A program made the position numbers and the translations under genes. The notes beneath the pieces are model-generated. The model was given only the letters and a program-made list of their open reading frames with translations, searched no databases and had not been told where the DNA came from. A stretch of DNA of 21,451 nt from Acidobacteriaceae bacterium UBA1307 (GTDB taxonomy: Bacteria; Acidobacteriota; Terriglobia; Terriglobales; Acidobacteriaceae), in the NCBI GenBank assembly GCA_002307235.1, contig DBTV01000024.1, positions 1 to 21,451 on the forward strand, given 5' to 3'. Positions 7,112 to 15,635 of this stretch are shown one piece after another; positions within the stretch are counted from its first letter, which is position 1, and each line of letters begins with the position of its first letter.

Positions 7112-8032
7112 ATGATACGAACACTGGGAACCATCTTTGCCGGGCTACTGGGACTGGCCTTCGGCAGTTTTTTAAATGTTTGCCTGAGTCGCTGGCCGGA
7201 AGGCGAAAGCGTGGTGCGTCCGCGCTCGCACTGCCGCCAATGCGGCCGCACGCTCGCGTGGTGGGAGAACCTGCCGCTGGTGAGCTGGCTTGCGCTCGGG
7301 GGCCGCTGCCGCAGTTGCAAATGCTGGATCGGCTGGCACTATCCCTTCATTGAGGCGGTCGTCGGCGCACTCTGGGCCATTGCGTTTTTCCATGCCACGG
7401 CGCAGTTCGACCCGCTGGCCTCGAATGCCCTGATCGGGATTTTCTTTGCGGAAACCGCGCTGGAATGGCTCTTTCTGTGGCTGCTGGTGGCGCTGGCCGC
7501 GCTCGACGCCGAGCATCTGTGGCTGCCTGACTGGTTAACCTTGCCCGGCGCGGCGCTCGGGCTGCTGGTGGCCGCGGCACGGCCCTGGGCGCAGTTTCTG
7601 GCCGAGGCCACCACGAGCCAACCGCAGAGCTCCGGCTGGGTCGAGGCCAAGTTCGTGCTGTGGATGGCGGGACTCTACCGGCTGGCGGCCATCTTCATGG
7701 CGGCCGGTCTGATTCTGGTGATCCGCTGGCTCTACCAATGGGTGCGCAAGCAGGAGGGGCTGGGGCTGGGCGACGCAAAGCTGATGGCGCTGCTGGCCGC
7801 CTGGCTCGGGCTGCGCGGCACCCTGGTCGCCTTTGTGCTGGCGGTGACGCTGGGACTGATCGCCGCGCTGTTTCTGCTGATTCAGCCGAAGGCCGCCGAT
7901 CCTGAAGCCGCGTGGAGCCAGAAGCGGCTGCCGCTCGGCACCTTTCTGTGCATCGGCGGCATGATCAGCGCGCTGTGGGGCGCGCCGATTCTGGAGGCCT
8001 ATCTGCGCTGGGCGATGGGCGGCAGCTTTTAG
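7112..8032 (+). CDS. pilD: Prepilin peptidase / N-methyltransferase (type IV pilin processing)
   Basis: The protein has 306 residues. It is an inner-membrane aspartic protease that cleaves the leader of type IV prepilins and pseudopilins and usually methylates the new N-terminus. The N-terminal methylase region starts with GSFLNVCLSRWP (18-29) and has both zinc-type CxxC pairs (C41/C44 and C66/C69). The protease part has D132 leading into LPD (138-140) and the GxGD motif with D221 (GLGLGDAKL). About seven to eight helices are present. The start lacks a strong ribosome binding site. A TATACT hexamer at 7095-7100 lies just ahead, so a nearly leaderless message is possible. No pilin or secretion gene is nearby in the window, so its substrates are encoded elsewhere. 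Confidence 0.93.
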   Translation: MIRTLGTIFAGLLGLAFGSFLNVCLSRWPEGESVVRPRSHCRQCGRTLAWWENLPLVSWLALGGRCRSCKCWIGWHYPFIEAVVGALWAIAFFHATAQFDPLASNALIGIFFAETALEWLFLWLLVALAALDAEHLWLPDWLTLPGAALGLLVAAARPWAQFLAEATTSQPQSSGWVEAKFVLWMAGLYRLAAIFMAAGLILVIRWLYQWVRKQEGLGLGDAKLMALLAAWLGLRGTLVAFVLAVTLGLIAALFLLIQPKAADPEAAWSQKRLPLGTFLCIGGMISALWGAPILEAYLRWAMGGSF

Positions 8033-8146
8033 GCACAAGCCCACGCACAATGCGCTTCCCTTTTTCCACGCCGACGAGCAAAACTTCCCCCGCGCCGTGG
8101 TAGCTCCGGGAACCTTCCGGATGCTAACCTAGAGCAAGACGGAATG

Positions 8147-8170
8147 CCTCCGGTATCAGCGGAGGATTTT
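8147..8170 (+). terminator. Possible terminator between pilD and the tRNA gene
   Basis: CCTCCG (8147-8152) pairs with CGGAGG (8160-8165) around a 7-base loop, followed by ATTTT. It could end the pilD transcript. It lies only eight bases before the tRNA 5' end, so it may instead be part of the tRNA precursor leader if the tRNA is transcribed from upstream. I found no convincing promoter in 8033-8146. Confidence 0.4.
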
Positions 8171-8177
8171 GAAGATT

Positions 8178-8254
8178 GGCCCCGTAGCTCAGGTGGATAG
8201 AGCAACAGTTTCCTAAACTGTGTGTCGGTAGTTCGAGTCTACCCGGGGTCACCA
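8178..8254 (+). tRNA. tRNA-Arg (anticodon CCU), reads AGG
   Basis: A full cloverleaf can be drawn. The acceptor stem is GGCCCCG with CGGGGTC (one G-T pair). The D-arm contains AGCTCAGGTGGATAGAGC. The anticodon stem ACAGT/ACTGT encloses the loop TTCCTAA with anticodon CCT. The T-arm is GGTAG-TTCGAGT-CTACC. The discriminator base is A, and the 3' CCA is encoded (8252-8254). The loop has T33 and purine A37 as expected. Confidence 0.96.
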
Positions 8255-8299
8255 TTTCTTCCATCGGCCGCAGGGGCCACTCTGCCGCGCTTTCCTGCT

Positions 8300-8328
8300 T
8301 TGACAGTCTGAAACTTCGCCCGGATAAT
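8300..8328 (+). promoter_or_regulatory. Sigma70-type promoter of the cobalamin receptor unit
   Basis: A perfect -35 box TTGACA (8300-8305) is separated by exactly 17 bases from the -10 box GATAAT (8323-8328). The predicted transcript start near 8335 lies about 55 bases before the riboswitch aptamer and about 295 bases before the receptor start codon. This is the best promoter match I found in the window. Confidence 0.75.
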
Positions 8329-8389
8329 AAAAATGGCGTGAAAAAGTTCGCGCCGCAACGGCTGCCCGAAGCGTGCAGCAGACTCCACT

Positions 8390-8582
8390 TCAGTTACCGT
8401 CCAGAATGTTCGGGAAGGCGGTGTAACTCCGCCACTGCCCCGCAACTGTGAGCGCTCCGGCCGCGCGTTTCGTCCACGTAAAGATGAGACCACGGCAGGT
8501 TCGAGTCCGGGTAATTCCCGCATGCCACCGAAGGCCCCCACGCCTTTGGGAAGGCGACCAGCGCAAGTCAGGAGACCGGTTT
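8390..8582 (+). ncRNA. Cobalamin (B12) riboswitch
   Basis: The conserved core is plain. GGGAAGGCGGTG (8412-8423) is followed by the AACTCC turn with stem GGCGG/CCGCC. Next comes the hallmark CCCCGCAACTGTGA (8438-8451). The 3' core has the hairpin CGCCTT-TGGG-AAGGCG (8541-8556) and AGTCAGGAGACCGG (8566-8579), the B12 box. Adenosyl- or methylcobalamin binding normally lowers expression of the downstream gene. The outer P1/P2 pairing is not obvious by eye, so the 5' boundary is approximate. It sits between a strong promoter and the receptor gene, which identifies that receptor as a cobalamin importer. Confidence 0.95.
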
Positions 8583-8603
8583 TGGGCGTTCTCAGCCGCT
8601 TTA

Positions 8604-8625
8604 CGTTCCGAGGGGAACGAAGGAG
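8604..8625 (+). promoter_or_regulatory. Hairpin abutting the ribosome binding site (candidate expression platform)
   Basis: CGTTCC (8604-8609) and GGAACG (8614-8619) form a perfect 6-bp stem with loop GAGG, immediately followed by the ribosome binding site AAGGAG (8620-8625) and the ATG at 8630. No T tract follows. If this is the platform of the riboswitch, control is by blocking translation rather than by termination. The position matches the P13-type hairpin of other cobalamin riboswitches. The role is inferred. Confidence 0.55.
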
Positions 8626-8629
8626 CTCG

Positions 8630-11107
8630 ATGGTATTTTTGCGTAATTTTTCAGGCCAAACGCTGCGCGCGCTTTTCTGCGCGCTCTTTTGCATTGCTCT
8701 GCTCACTCAGGCCGCGCGAGCCGCATCGGTGCGCGGCATCGTCACCGACGCGAGCGGTGCCCGCGTCACCGGCGCGCATGTCGTGCTGGTCTCGCAAGGC
8801 AAGACCGTAGGCGCTGCAACCTCGGGCGGCGACGGCAGCTTCCAGATTTTGACCGGCACCGCCGGCCGTCTGTTCCTGCTGATCTCCGCCGACAACTTCC
8901 GCCAGTTGCAAACGCCGGACTTCTACGCCGGCAGCATGGACACCATTGAACGCAATCTGGTGCTTGAGCCCGCCTGGGCCCGTGAATCGATCGTGGTCGC
9001 GGCCACCGGCGTGCCGACGCCGCAGCCGCAGACCAGCTCTTCGACCACCGTGCTGGGCGCGACCGATCTGGCGCTGCGCACCGATTTTCTCAGCTCACTG
9101 CGCACCATGCCGGGCGTCTCGGTGGTCAGCTATGGAGCCCGCGGTTCGCTGACCTCGCTGTTCCTTCGTGGCGGCGTCTCGAACGACAACAAGATTCTGC
9201 TCGACGGCATAGATGCGGGCGACTTGGGCAACCAGTTCGACTTCGGCACCTTTTCCACCAACGGCATTGAAAGCGTCGAGGTCTATCGCGGACCGAACTC
9301 GAACCTGTACGGCGCTGGCGCCATGACGGGCGTCGTCAACATGACCACGCCGCACGGCACCACCAGCTTTCCCTCCATCATGCTTGAGGCCGACGGCGGC
9401 AACCTGACCACCGGACGCGAGCAGTTGACCGTGGCCGGCACGCACGGCAAGTTCGATTATCTGGCCTCGTATGGATGGTTCCAGACGGCCAACGACCTGC
9501 CGCGCGACCAACATCATCTTGGTTCGACGGTGGCCAACCTCGGCTGGCAGCCGACTGGCTCCACCATCGTGCGTGGCACGCTGCACTACAACGTCGCGGC
9601 AACCGGCGTTCCGGGAGCCTGGGACTTTTATCATGTGGCCGACGACGCGACGCAGAAGGATCAGAACATCTTTCTGAGCACCTCCATCGACAACCAGACC
9701 TCGGCAAGCCTGCACAACGTCGTGCACTACGGCGCCACGCGCAAGCGGGAGCAGCTTAACCTGTGGACACTGCAGGGCACGCCGGTCAGCACGGGCTACT
9801 ACGCCACCTACGGCAAGACGGTGACCATCACGGGAGCCAACGGTGCCACGGCAACAGGACAGGCTGCGCTTGATTATTCGCTCTATGGCACGCAGTACGT
9901 TTCCAATCGCGATCTGTTGCTCTACAACGGCGACATCAAGATCACGCCGCACCTGATGGGCATGATCGGCTTCAAGTACGAAAACGAACGTGGCTCGCAG
10001 CCGGGCAGCTCCTACTATGCGCCCGTCGAACGCAACAACTACGACTACACGGCCACCGTGCATGGCGACTTCAAGGGACGTTTCTTCTATACCCTTGGCG
10101 GCAGCATGGGGCACTATTCGCTCTTCGGCACCGAGACCACGCCGCGCGCCGGCTTCTCGTTCTACCTGCTCAAGCCGCACCATGGCGTCTTCAGTGGCAC
10201 GCGCCTTCTGTTCAACTACGGCGACGCGGTGCGCGAGCCCAAGCTGACCGATCAGGACTACTCGCTCTATAACCTGCTGGTGGCCGCCGGCGCGCAATCG
10301 ACCATCGCGCAGATGAAGATCAGCCCGCTGGCCGCGCCGCGTGCCCGCACCTACGAGGGTGGCGTGGCACAGTCGTTTCTGAGCGATCACATCGTCTTCC
10401 GCGTGACTTACTTCCACAACCAATTCGGCAAGGAGCTGGAGTACATCAGCACGGGAGAGTTTGCGAAGGCGCTGCCCGGGCTGACCGCTGCGCAGTTGTC
10501 TCTGCTGCAAACCGAACTCGTTAGCAGCGGAGCCTACGGTGCGGAGACCAACACCCAGGCCTTCCGCGTTCAGGGCATCGAGTCGTCCGTTGAAAGCGGC
10601 ATCGGCAAGTATCTGTTCTTCCGCGGCGGCTACACCTATCTGGACGCAGTGGTGCAACGCTCCTTCGACGGCTCCAATGCGGCTTTGACCGGCGGCTACG
10701 CGCCCACCTACAACGGCATCGCCATCGGTGCCAGTTCGCCGCTGGTCGGCGCGCGGCCCTTCCGCCGTCCGCCGCACACCGGCTACTTGACCGCGACCTA
10801 TGCCACCGGCAAGCTGACCAACATCTTCACCTCGTCGTTTGCCAGCCGCAGCGATGACACAACGTTCCTGTCTGGCATGGATGTCAACAACGGCGACAGC
10901 CTGCTGTTGCCCAACCGCAACCTCGATCATGGCTTTGCCAAGCTCGATCTGGGCACCAGCTATGCCTTCTACCGGTGGCTGTCGATCTACATGCAGGAAG
11001 AAAACCTGCTCAACCAGCAGAACATCGCCCCGATCGGCTACCGCAGCCTGCCCTTCAACATTCGCACCGGTCTGCGCTTCAGTTGGGGCCCGGGCAGCGG
11101 ACGCTAA
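8630..11107 (+). CDS. btuB: TonB-dependent cobalamin receptor, BtuB-like
   Basis: The protein has 825 residues. The open frame extends back to 8522, but that part is riboswitch RNA. AAGGAG at 8620-8625 and the signal peptide (residues 1-32, ending TQAARA) fix the start at 8630. After cleavage comes a carboxypeptidase-regulatory-like beta-sandwich (about 33-110), unusual for enterobacterial BtuB but common in this phylum. The plug domain (about 125-235) has FLRGG-x-S-x-DNKILLDGID and a Y-R-G-PNSNLYGAGAM-x-G-V-V-N stretch. A beta-barrel follows to a final strand NIRTGLRFSW. It imports ligand across the outer membrane using TonB energy. Cobalamin is inferred from the riboswitch. No btuCDF genes are adjacent. 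A strong terminator ends this single-gene unit. Confidence 0.9.
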   Translation: MVFLRNFSGQTLRALFCALFCIALLTQAARAASVRGIVTDASGARVTGAHVVLVSQGKTVGAATSGGDGSFQILTGTAGRLFLLISADNFRQLQTPDFYAGSMDTIERNLVLEPAWARESIVVAATGVPTPQPQTSSSTTVLGATDLALRTDFLSSLRTMPGVSVVSYGARGSLTSLFLRGGVSNDNKILLDGIDAGDLGNQFDFGTFSTNGIESVEVYRGPNSNLYGAGAMTGVVNMTTPHGTTSFPSIMLEADGGNLTTGREQLTVAGTHGKFDYLASYGWFQTANDLPRDQHHLGSTVANLGWQPTGSTIVRGTLHYNVAATGVPGAWDFYHVADDATQKDQNIFLSTSIDNQTSASLHNVVHYGATRKREQLNLWTLQGTPVSTGYYATYGKTVTITGANGATATGQAALDYSLYGTQYVSNRDLLLYNGDIKITPHLMGMIGFKYENERGSQPGSSYYAPVERNNYDYTATVHGDFKGRFFYTLGGSMGHYSLFGTETTPRAGFSFYLLKPHHGVFSGTRLLFNYGDAVREPKLTDQDYSLYNLLVAAGAQSTIAQMKISPLAAPRARTYEGGVAQSFLSDHIVFRVTYFHNQFGKELEYISTGEFAKALPGLTAAQLSLLQTELVSSGAYGAETNTQAFRVQGIESSVESGIGKYLFFRGGYTYLDAVVQRSFDGSNAALTGGYAPTYNGIAIGASSPLVGARPFRRPPHTGYLTATYATGKLTNIFTSSFASRSDDTTFLSGMDVNNGDSLLLPNRNLDHGFAKLDLGTSYAFYRWLSIYMQEENLLNQQNIAPIGYRSLPFNIRTGLRFSWGPGSGR

Positions 11108-11124
11108 CCGAAGGCACATTGCAC

Positions 11125-11157
11125 ACGGAGGCCGAACACCACGGCCTCCGTTTTTTT
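11125..11157 (+). terminator. Strong rho-independent terminator
   Basis: ACGGAGGCCG (11125-11134) pairs perfectly with CGGCCTCCGT (11142-11151) around a 7-base loop. A run of seven T follows (11151-11157). It lies 18 bases after the stop of the cobalamin receptor gene. Confidence 0.93.
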
Positions 11158-11506
11158 GTCCGAAACAGTCCTACTTTTCTTCCTGGACATTCTCTCCAGC
11201 ATTGCGGCCCTCGACCCCGCCGAATTACTGACCACTTTTCCACATATCTCTTTCGGTTTTTATCGGTTTCCCTCTTTATCCGCACACGCACTTGCCTCAT
11301 ACTCGTGAGCAGTCAAAGCCCCCGCAGATCTCGAGTTCTTGCGCAGAGCAGGTTCACCGGCCAAATTCATCGAACGTTCACTGAGTGTCCGTACAATGAG
11401 TTGCTGGACCATATTGCTTCAGTGGAACGACTCGTTCGTTATCTATTCATCGAGCGTTCACACCTACCTGAATCATCCTTTTGCATTTCGTTGAGGAGAG
11501 CTAGGA
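11158..11506 (+). promoter_or_regulatory. Long leader region of the Oar-like receptor gene
   Basis: This 349-base stretch holds no gene that I can support. It contains two copies of a 16-bp sequence, TTCATCGA(A/G)CGTTCAC, at 11366-11381 and 11446-11461. It also has a small inverted repeat AACGA-C-TCGTT at 11426-11436 and a -10-like TACAAT at 11392-11397 with no good -35 box. The first repeat lies about where that -35 box would be. Regulation by a DNA-binding protein is plausible but not shown. Confidence 0.4.
11366..11461 (+). repeat. Pair of 16-bp direct repeats 80 bp apart
   Basis: TTCATCGAACGTTCAC (11366-11381) and TTCATCGAGCGTTCAC (11446-11461) differ at one base. Their start points are exactly 80 bp apart. 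The first copy contains the palindrome GAACGTTC with a central CG, as in many LacI-type operators. They lie 126 and 46 bases before the receptor start codon and may be binding sites for a regulator. Confidence 0.55.
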
Positions 11507-14500
11507 ATGACTAAGTCCCGACATTGTTTTGGTCTGCTCGGCACGGCGATTTTATCCATCGCCCTCGGCCTGAGCCCGGCCATGGTCAGAGCACAATCCA
11601 CCACCCAGGGTTCGATTGCAGGAACCCTCGAGGATCCTTCCGGCGCCGTCGTTGGCGGAGCCTCTGTCTCGATACTGAATACCGCCACCGGTTTCAAGGT
11701 CACGCTGACCACCGACGCGAATGGATACTTCAAGGCTCCGCTGCTCGAACCGGGCACCTACGCCGTATCCATTTCGGCCTCGGGATTCGCCGGATACAAA
11801 ACCGGCAATGTGACGGTGCAGGTCGGTCAGGTGACGAGCCTGTTGCCGCATCTGGCATTGGCCTCAAGCGCCAGCGTGGTCGAAGTCGTCGACTCGACGC
11901 CGGCCATCAACACCGAATCGCCCGACTTCACCGCCACGCTCAACACGCAGGCGATGCAGAATATTCCAATGAACAATCGCCGTTGGTCGAGCTTGGCCAT
12001 GCTTACCCCCGGCGTGGTCTCCAATGGCGACGGCTACGGCCTGATCAGCGTGCGCGGCATCAGCCCATTGCTGAACAACGTGCTGATTGACGGTGCCGAT
12101 GACAATCAGGCATTCTTTTCCGAAGAACGTGGCCGCACCCGTGAGGCCTATTCAACCTCGGGCAATGCCGTCCGCGAGTTCGCCGTCAACACCGGCGTTT
12201 ATTCGGCCCAGTACGGGCGCGCCGCCGGTGGCGTCATCACCTCGGTGACCAAAAGCGGCACCAACCAGTTGCATGGCGCTGCCTACTTCTTTGACCGCCA
12301 GAGCAACTGGAACGCGTACAACAACTACACCACGCTGACCAGCTACGCGAACGGCACCACCACCACCTCGCCCATCAAGCCCAAGGATCTGCGCAAAATC
12401 TACGGCTTCACGGTCGGCGGCGCGCTCATCAAGGACAAGCTGTTCTGGATCTACACCTACGACCAGCACTCGCACATCTTCCCTGTGGTCGGCGTGCCGA
12501 GCAACCCGCAATATTTCTACACGCTTCCGCAGTCCTCGCTGTCGACCGGTGAAACCTGCAACACCACGACGGGCGCTCTGAGCGGCGCTCCCACGGCTGC
12601 CATCAATGATGCGGCGGCCTGCGCACTGGCGGCTCGCCAGGGCGTCAGCTACGTGCAGGCGGCCTATGACTGGGCGGCCATGATCTACGGCAGTGCCAAT
12701 ATCTCCATCAACAATTATTCGGGGGCTTCGGCCATCTCCGATCTCGGTCTGAACAGCGACATCGGTACAGTCTCCCGCACCGGCTATCAGGAGATCAATA
12801 CCCCGAAGATCGACTGGCAGATCAACCAGAAGCATCACCTGAGCGTGCTCGAGCACCGTCTCCGCTGGGATTCGCCGGGCGGCGTGCAGACCGCGCCTTC
12901 TGACCAGTACGCGCGCGACGCGCAGGGCAATGACTTCGTCAAGATCGACTACGGCGTGGCCAAGTTGACCAGCCTGATCTCCAACAACATCAGCAACGAG
13001 GCTCTGTTCCAGTACAGCCGCGAGCTGGATTACGAAACGCAGCAGGCCTACACCGACTACACCAAGGCCAACTTCACCGATAGCGTCGGTGGCGTTCCTT
13101 ATCTTTCCACCAGCTCGAAGTACGGCTTCAATGCCGGTTCTCCCTACTACTCGCATCGCGCCGCCTACCCGGATGAGCGCAAGTGGCAGATCGGCGACAT
13201 TCTCTATCTGGCCAAGGGGCGCCACAGCCTGAAGGTGGGCGTCGACGTCGTGCATAACTACGACCTGATGAACGCCATCTATCAGAGCAACGGCTCCTAC
13301 TCCTACCAGCACTTCGGCAACCTGTTCAACGACCTGTTGAACAAGAAGAACGGCATCACGCCGTCGGCCGCCAACCAGCGCGGTTGCGATACCGGCTCTG
13401 CTCTGAACTATGCAGGTTTGGCCAAGGGCGTCACCAGCGTGGTCGGCCCGTATCCTTGCTATTCCTCCTTTGCGCAGGGCTTCGGCGACGCCACCTACGA
13501 CATTGCGACACTGGACTTCGGCGTCTTCGTGCAGGACAACTGGAAGTTCTCACCGCGCCTGACGCTCGAACTCGGCCTGCGCTGGGATCACGAGACCAAG
13601 CCCGGCCCGGACGCCAATCTGACCACGGCGACCGGAACCTTTGTTCCCTACAACGGCCTCACCAACAACCCCAACGACAAGACCGATTTCGGCCCGCGCG
13701 TCGGCTTCTCCTATGACGTCTACGGCGGCGGCAAGACCGTTCTCCGTGGCGGCTACGGCATCTACTTCGGCCGCATCACCAACGGCAACATCGAAAACAT
13801 TCTGCTGAACACCGGAAGCCCCAACGGCCAGTACACGCGCACCTGGAAGTCGACCTGGAGCGCAACCAACTCCGGCGGCCCGGTCTTCCCGAATGTTTAC
13901 AGCACAGCCTCGATGGCCACCTGCACGGCGGGCACTTCGGCCTGCCCCAGCTCCTACTTCATGTCTCCCGACCTGAAGCTGCCCGAGGTGCAGGAGTTTG
14001 ATCTGCAACTGCAGCAGGAGCTTGGTCACGGACACGTTTTCGCGATCAGCTACCTCGGCAGCCTGGGTCGTCGCTTGCCCAACTTCCTCAACGTGAATCT
14101 GAACCCCAACACCATGACCACCCTCACGGTGACCACGGCCGCCGATCCCAACGGCAAGGGTCCGCTCGGCGCGACCGGCTCCACCTACAGCGTGCCGGTC
14201 TACACCAGCTACGGCAACACCGCCCTGCTCGGTGCCAACGCCGCCAACTTCAGTTCAATCACCGAGTTCATCTCCAACGTCAACTCCAGCTACAACGCAC
14301 TGACCGTGGAATTGCTCAACCGCTCGGCGAAGAGCTTCAGCTACGACGTCAACTACACTTGGTCGCACGCACTGGACTTTGCACAGAATGCCAACACCCA
14401 GGGCACGGCCAACTCCTGGTACAACCCCTACAGCAATGCGCGCGCCAACTACGGCAATTCGAACTTCAACGTGCCGCAGCGCTTCGTGGCCTACGTGCTC

Positions 14501-14983
14501 TACAACTTCCCGAACCTGAACACCAAAAACCCGCTCAAGTGGCTGGTGAACGACTGGAGCATCAACGACAGCTTCCAGATGCAGAATGGTCTACCCTTCA
14601 CCGCGGGCGTCAGCAACTACTTCACCGGCACCATCAGCAGCTATTGGAATGGCGCAGGCGGCTTGTCCGTTCTGCCGCAGGTCGGCTACAACACCTACAA
14701 GTACCCGCGCCGCATTGTCGACGATGCCCGCCTGCAGAAGCAAATCCGCTTCTCCGACGGCCGCAACCTGCAACTGATGCTCAACGCCTTCAACGTGGCC
14801 AACCATCAGAACATCACCGGCTACAAGGGAACCTACCTCTACTACCTCTCTGGCACCACCGCCAACTATGAGGGGACAGACGGCACCTACGACAAGAACT
14901 TCAAGGTCGTCAACAACTCCAACAGCAGCTCCTTCCTCTACACGCCGCGTCAGATCGAAATTTCGGCGCGTTTCAACTTCTAA
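11507..14983 (+). CDS. Oar-like TonB-dependent receptor with carboxypeptidase-regulatory domain
   Basis: The protein has 1158 residues. The signal peptide covers 1-29 (ending AMVRA). A carboxypeptidase-regulatory-like domain lies at about 31-118 (GSIAGTLEDPSGAVVGGASV, then DANGYFKAPLLEPGTY). The plug is at about 140-260, with SVRGISPLLNNVLIDGADDN near 180, followed by a very large beta-barrel ending in the aromatic strand RQIEISARFNF, the usual outer-membrane insertion signal. Receptors of this type are strongly expanded in Acidobacteriota and are often thought to take up plant or microbial saccharides. The substrate here is unknown, since no glycosidase or SusD-like gene adjoins it. GAGGAGAG at 11493-11500 supports the start. 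It has its own long leader and terminator, so it is probably transcribed alone. Confidence 0.93.
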   Translation: MTKSRHCFGLLGTAILSIALGLSPAMVRAQSTTQGSIAGTLEDPSGAVVGGASVSILNTATGFKVTLTTDANGYFKAPLLEPGTYAVSISASGFAGYKTGNVTVQVGQVTSLLPHLALASSASVVEVVDSTPAINTESPDFTATLNTQAMQNIPMNNRRWSSLAMLTPGVVSNGDGYGLISVRGISPLLNNVLIDGADDNQAFFSEERGRTREAYSTSGNAVREFAVNTGVYSAQYGRAAGGVITSVTKSGTNQLHGAAYFFDRQSNWNAYNNYTTLTSYANGTTTTSPIKPKDLRKIYGFTVGGALIKDKLFWIYTYDQHSHIFPVVGVPSNPQYFYTLPQSSLSTGETCNTTTGALSGAPTAAINDAAACALAARQGVSYVQAAYDWAAMIYGSANISINNYSGASAISDLGLNSDIGTVSRTGYQEINTPKIDWQINQKHHLSVLEHRLRWDSPGGVQTAPSDQYARDAQGNDFVKIDYGVAKLTSLISNNISNEALFQYSRELDYETQQAYTDYTKANFTDSVGGVPYLSTSSKYGFNAGSPYYSHRAAYPDERKWQIGDILYLAKGRHSLKVGVDVVHNYDLMNAIYQSNGSYSYQHFGNLFNDLLNKKNGITPSAANQRGCDTGSALNYAGLAKGVTSVVGPYPCYSSFAQGFGDATYDIATLDFGVFVQDNWKFSPRLTLELGLRWDHETKPGPDANLTTATGTFVPYNGLTNNPNDKTDFGPRVGFSYDVYGGGKTVLRGGYGIYFGRITNGNIENILLNTGSPNGQYTRTWKSTWSATNSGGPVFPNVYSTASMATCTAGTSACPSSYFMSPDLKLPEVQEFDLQLQQELGHGHVFAISYLGSLGRRLPNFLNVNLNPNTMTTLTVTTAADPNGKGPLGATGSTYSVPVYTSYGNTALLGANAANFSSITEFISNVNSSYNALTVELLNRSAKSFSYDVNYTWSHALDFAQNANTQGTANSWYNPYSNARANYGNSNFNVPQRFVAYVLYNFPNLNTKNPLKWLVNDWSINDSFQMQNGLPFTAGVSNYFTGTISSYWNGAGGLSVLPQVGYNTYKYPRRIVDDARLQKQIRFSDGRNLQLMLNAFNVANHQNITGYKGTYLYYLSGTTANYEGTDGTYDKNFKVVNNSNSSSFLYTPRQIEISARFNF

Positions 14984-15001
14984 CCACAGCACCAACCCAG
15001 G

Positions 15002-15032
15002 AAAACGCGGCGGCCTCGGTCGCCGCGTTTTT
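15002..15032 (+). terminator. Rho-independent terminator
   Basis: AAAACGCGGCG (15002-15012) pairs with CGCCGCGTTTT (15021-15031) around an 8-base loop, ending in a run of five T. It follows the large receptor gene by 18 bases. Confidence 0.9.
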
Positions 15033-15102
15033 CTTGTTCTATACATACTTCCGGGCCATTTTCGTCGTATGATGTCTGCAACACCCCCCGGGAGGATTCC
15101 CT

Positions 15103-15600
15103 ATGCGCACGCTGCTTTTTGCTGCTCTGCTGGAGCTCTCGCTTCCCTGCCTCGCGCAGAACCTTCATTCATTGCCGCCCGCGGCACCAAAGCCGTCGGC
15201 ACGTTTTTTCGCTCCTGCCGCAACGCAAGCCCTCGCCTTCCATGCACCCCGGCTTGATCTTCAATCCTGGGCTCCGTCCCCGGTCGCGCACATCAGCCAG
15301 CCCTGCGACCCCATCGTGCTCCGCCCGCTGTTGTCCAACACCTTTGACAAGGCCTTCGTGATCTCCCCGCCCGGCGCGAGCACGGCGCGGATCGAGCCCG
15401 TCTCCCCTGCGGGATGTCCTGCCCCGAGGCTGCAACTCGTCGCAGCCACTCCGCGCCCGCTCGTCGCAAACTGGCCGCAGATGCAGTTCAAATACATTCC
15501 CCACGAATCACCCTGGCCATCGCTGCAAACCATCTATCTGACCTCGAATACATCCCTGCGCTTCTCGCACGGCCTTCAGTTGCGCATGACTCTGAAATAA
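15103..15600 (+). CDS. Small exported hypothetical protein
   Basis: The protein has 165 residues. Residues 1-18 are a plausible signal peptide (MRTLLFAALLELSLPCLA, before QN). The mature part is rich in Pro, Ala and Ser, has only two Cys outside the signal peptide (in SQPCDP and AGCPAP, possibly one disulphide), and ends in a strand-like HGLQLRMTLK. I recognise no family. The ribosome binding site GGGAGG (15090-15095) lies seven bases before the ATG, and a -10-like TATGAT is at 15068-15073. It sits 35 bases before the CapA-like gene on the same strand, so the two may be co-transcribed. Function is unknown, probably periplasmic or outer-surface. Confidence 0.7.
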   Translation: MRTLLFAALLELSLPCLAQNLHSLPPAAPKPSARFFAPAATQALAFHAPRLDLQSWAPSPVAHISQPCDPIVLRPLLSNTFDKAFVISPPGASTARIEPVSPAGCPAPRLQLVAATPRPLVANWPQMQFKYIPHESPWPSLQTIYLTSNTSLRFSHGLQLRMTLK

Positions 15601-15635
15601 GCCTCGCCGCGCGCGCGGATGTATTCTGATTACGC

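Noticed and set aside
9095..11119. A 674-codon open frame antisense to the cobalamin receptor gene
   Set aside because: It mirrors the strongly GC-biased codon use of the real gene, has no ribosome binding site or recognisable domain, and is rich in Arg, Val, Gly and Gln as expected of a shadow frame.
11392..11397. TACAAT as the -10 box of the Oar-like receptor promoter
   Set aside because: No acceptable -35 box lies 16-18 bases upstream, so it is mentioned only as a possibility in the leader description.
12152..13312. A 386-codon frame antisense to the Oar-like receptor
   Set aside because: It is a shadow frame with no domain, signal peptide or start signal, inside a well-supported gene.
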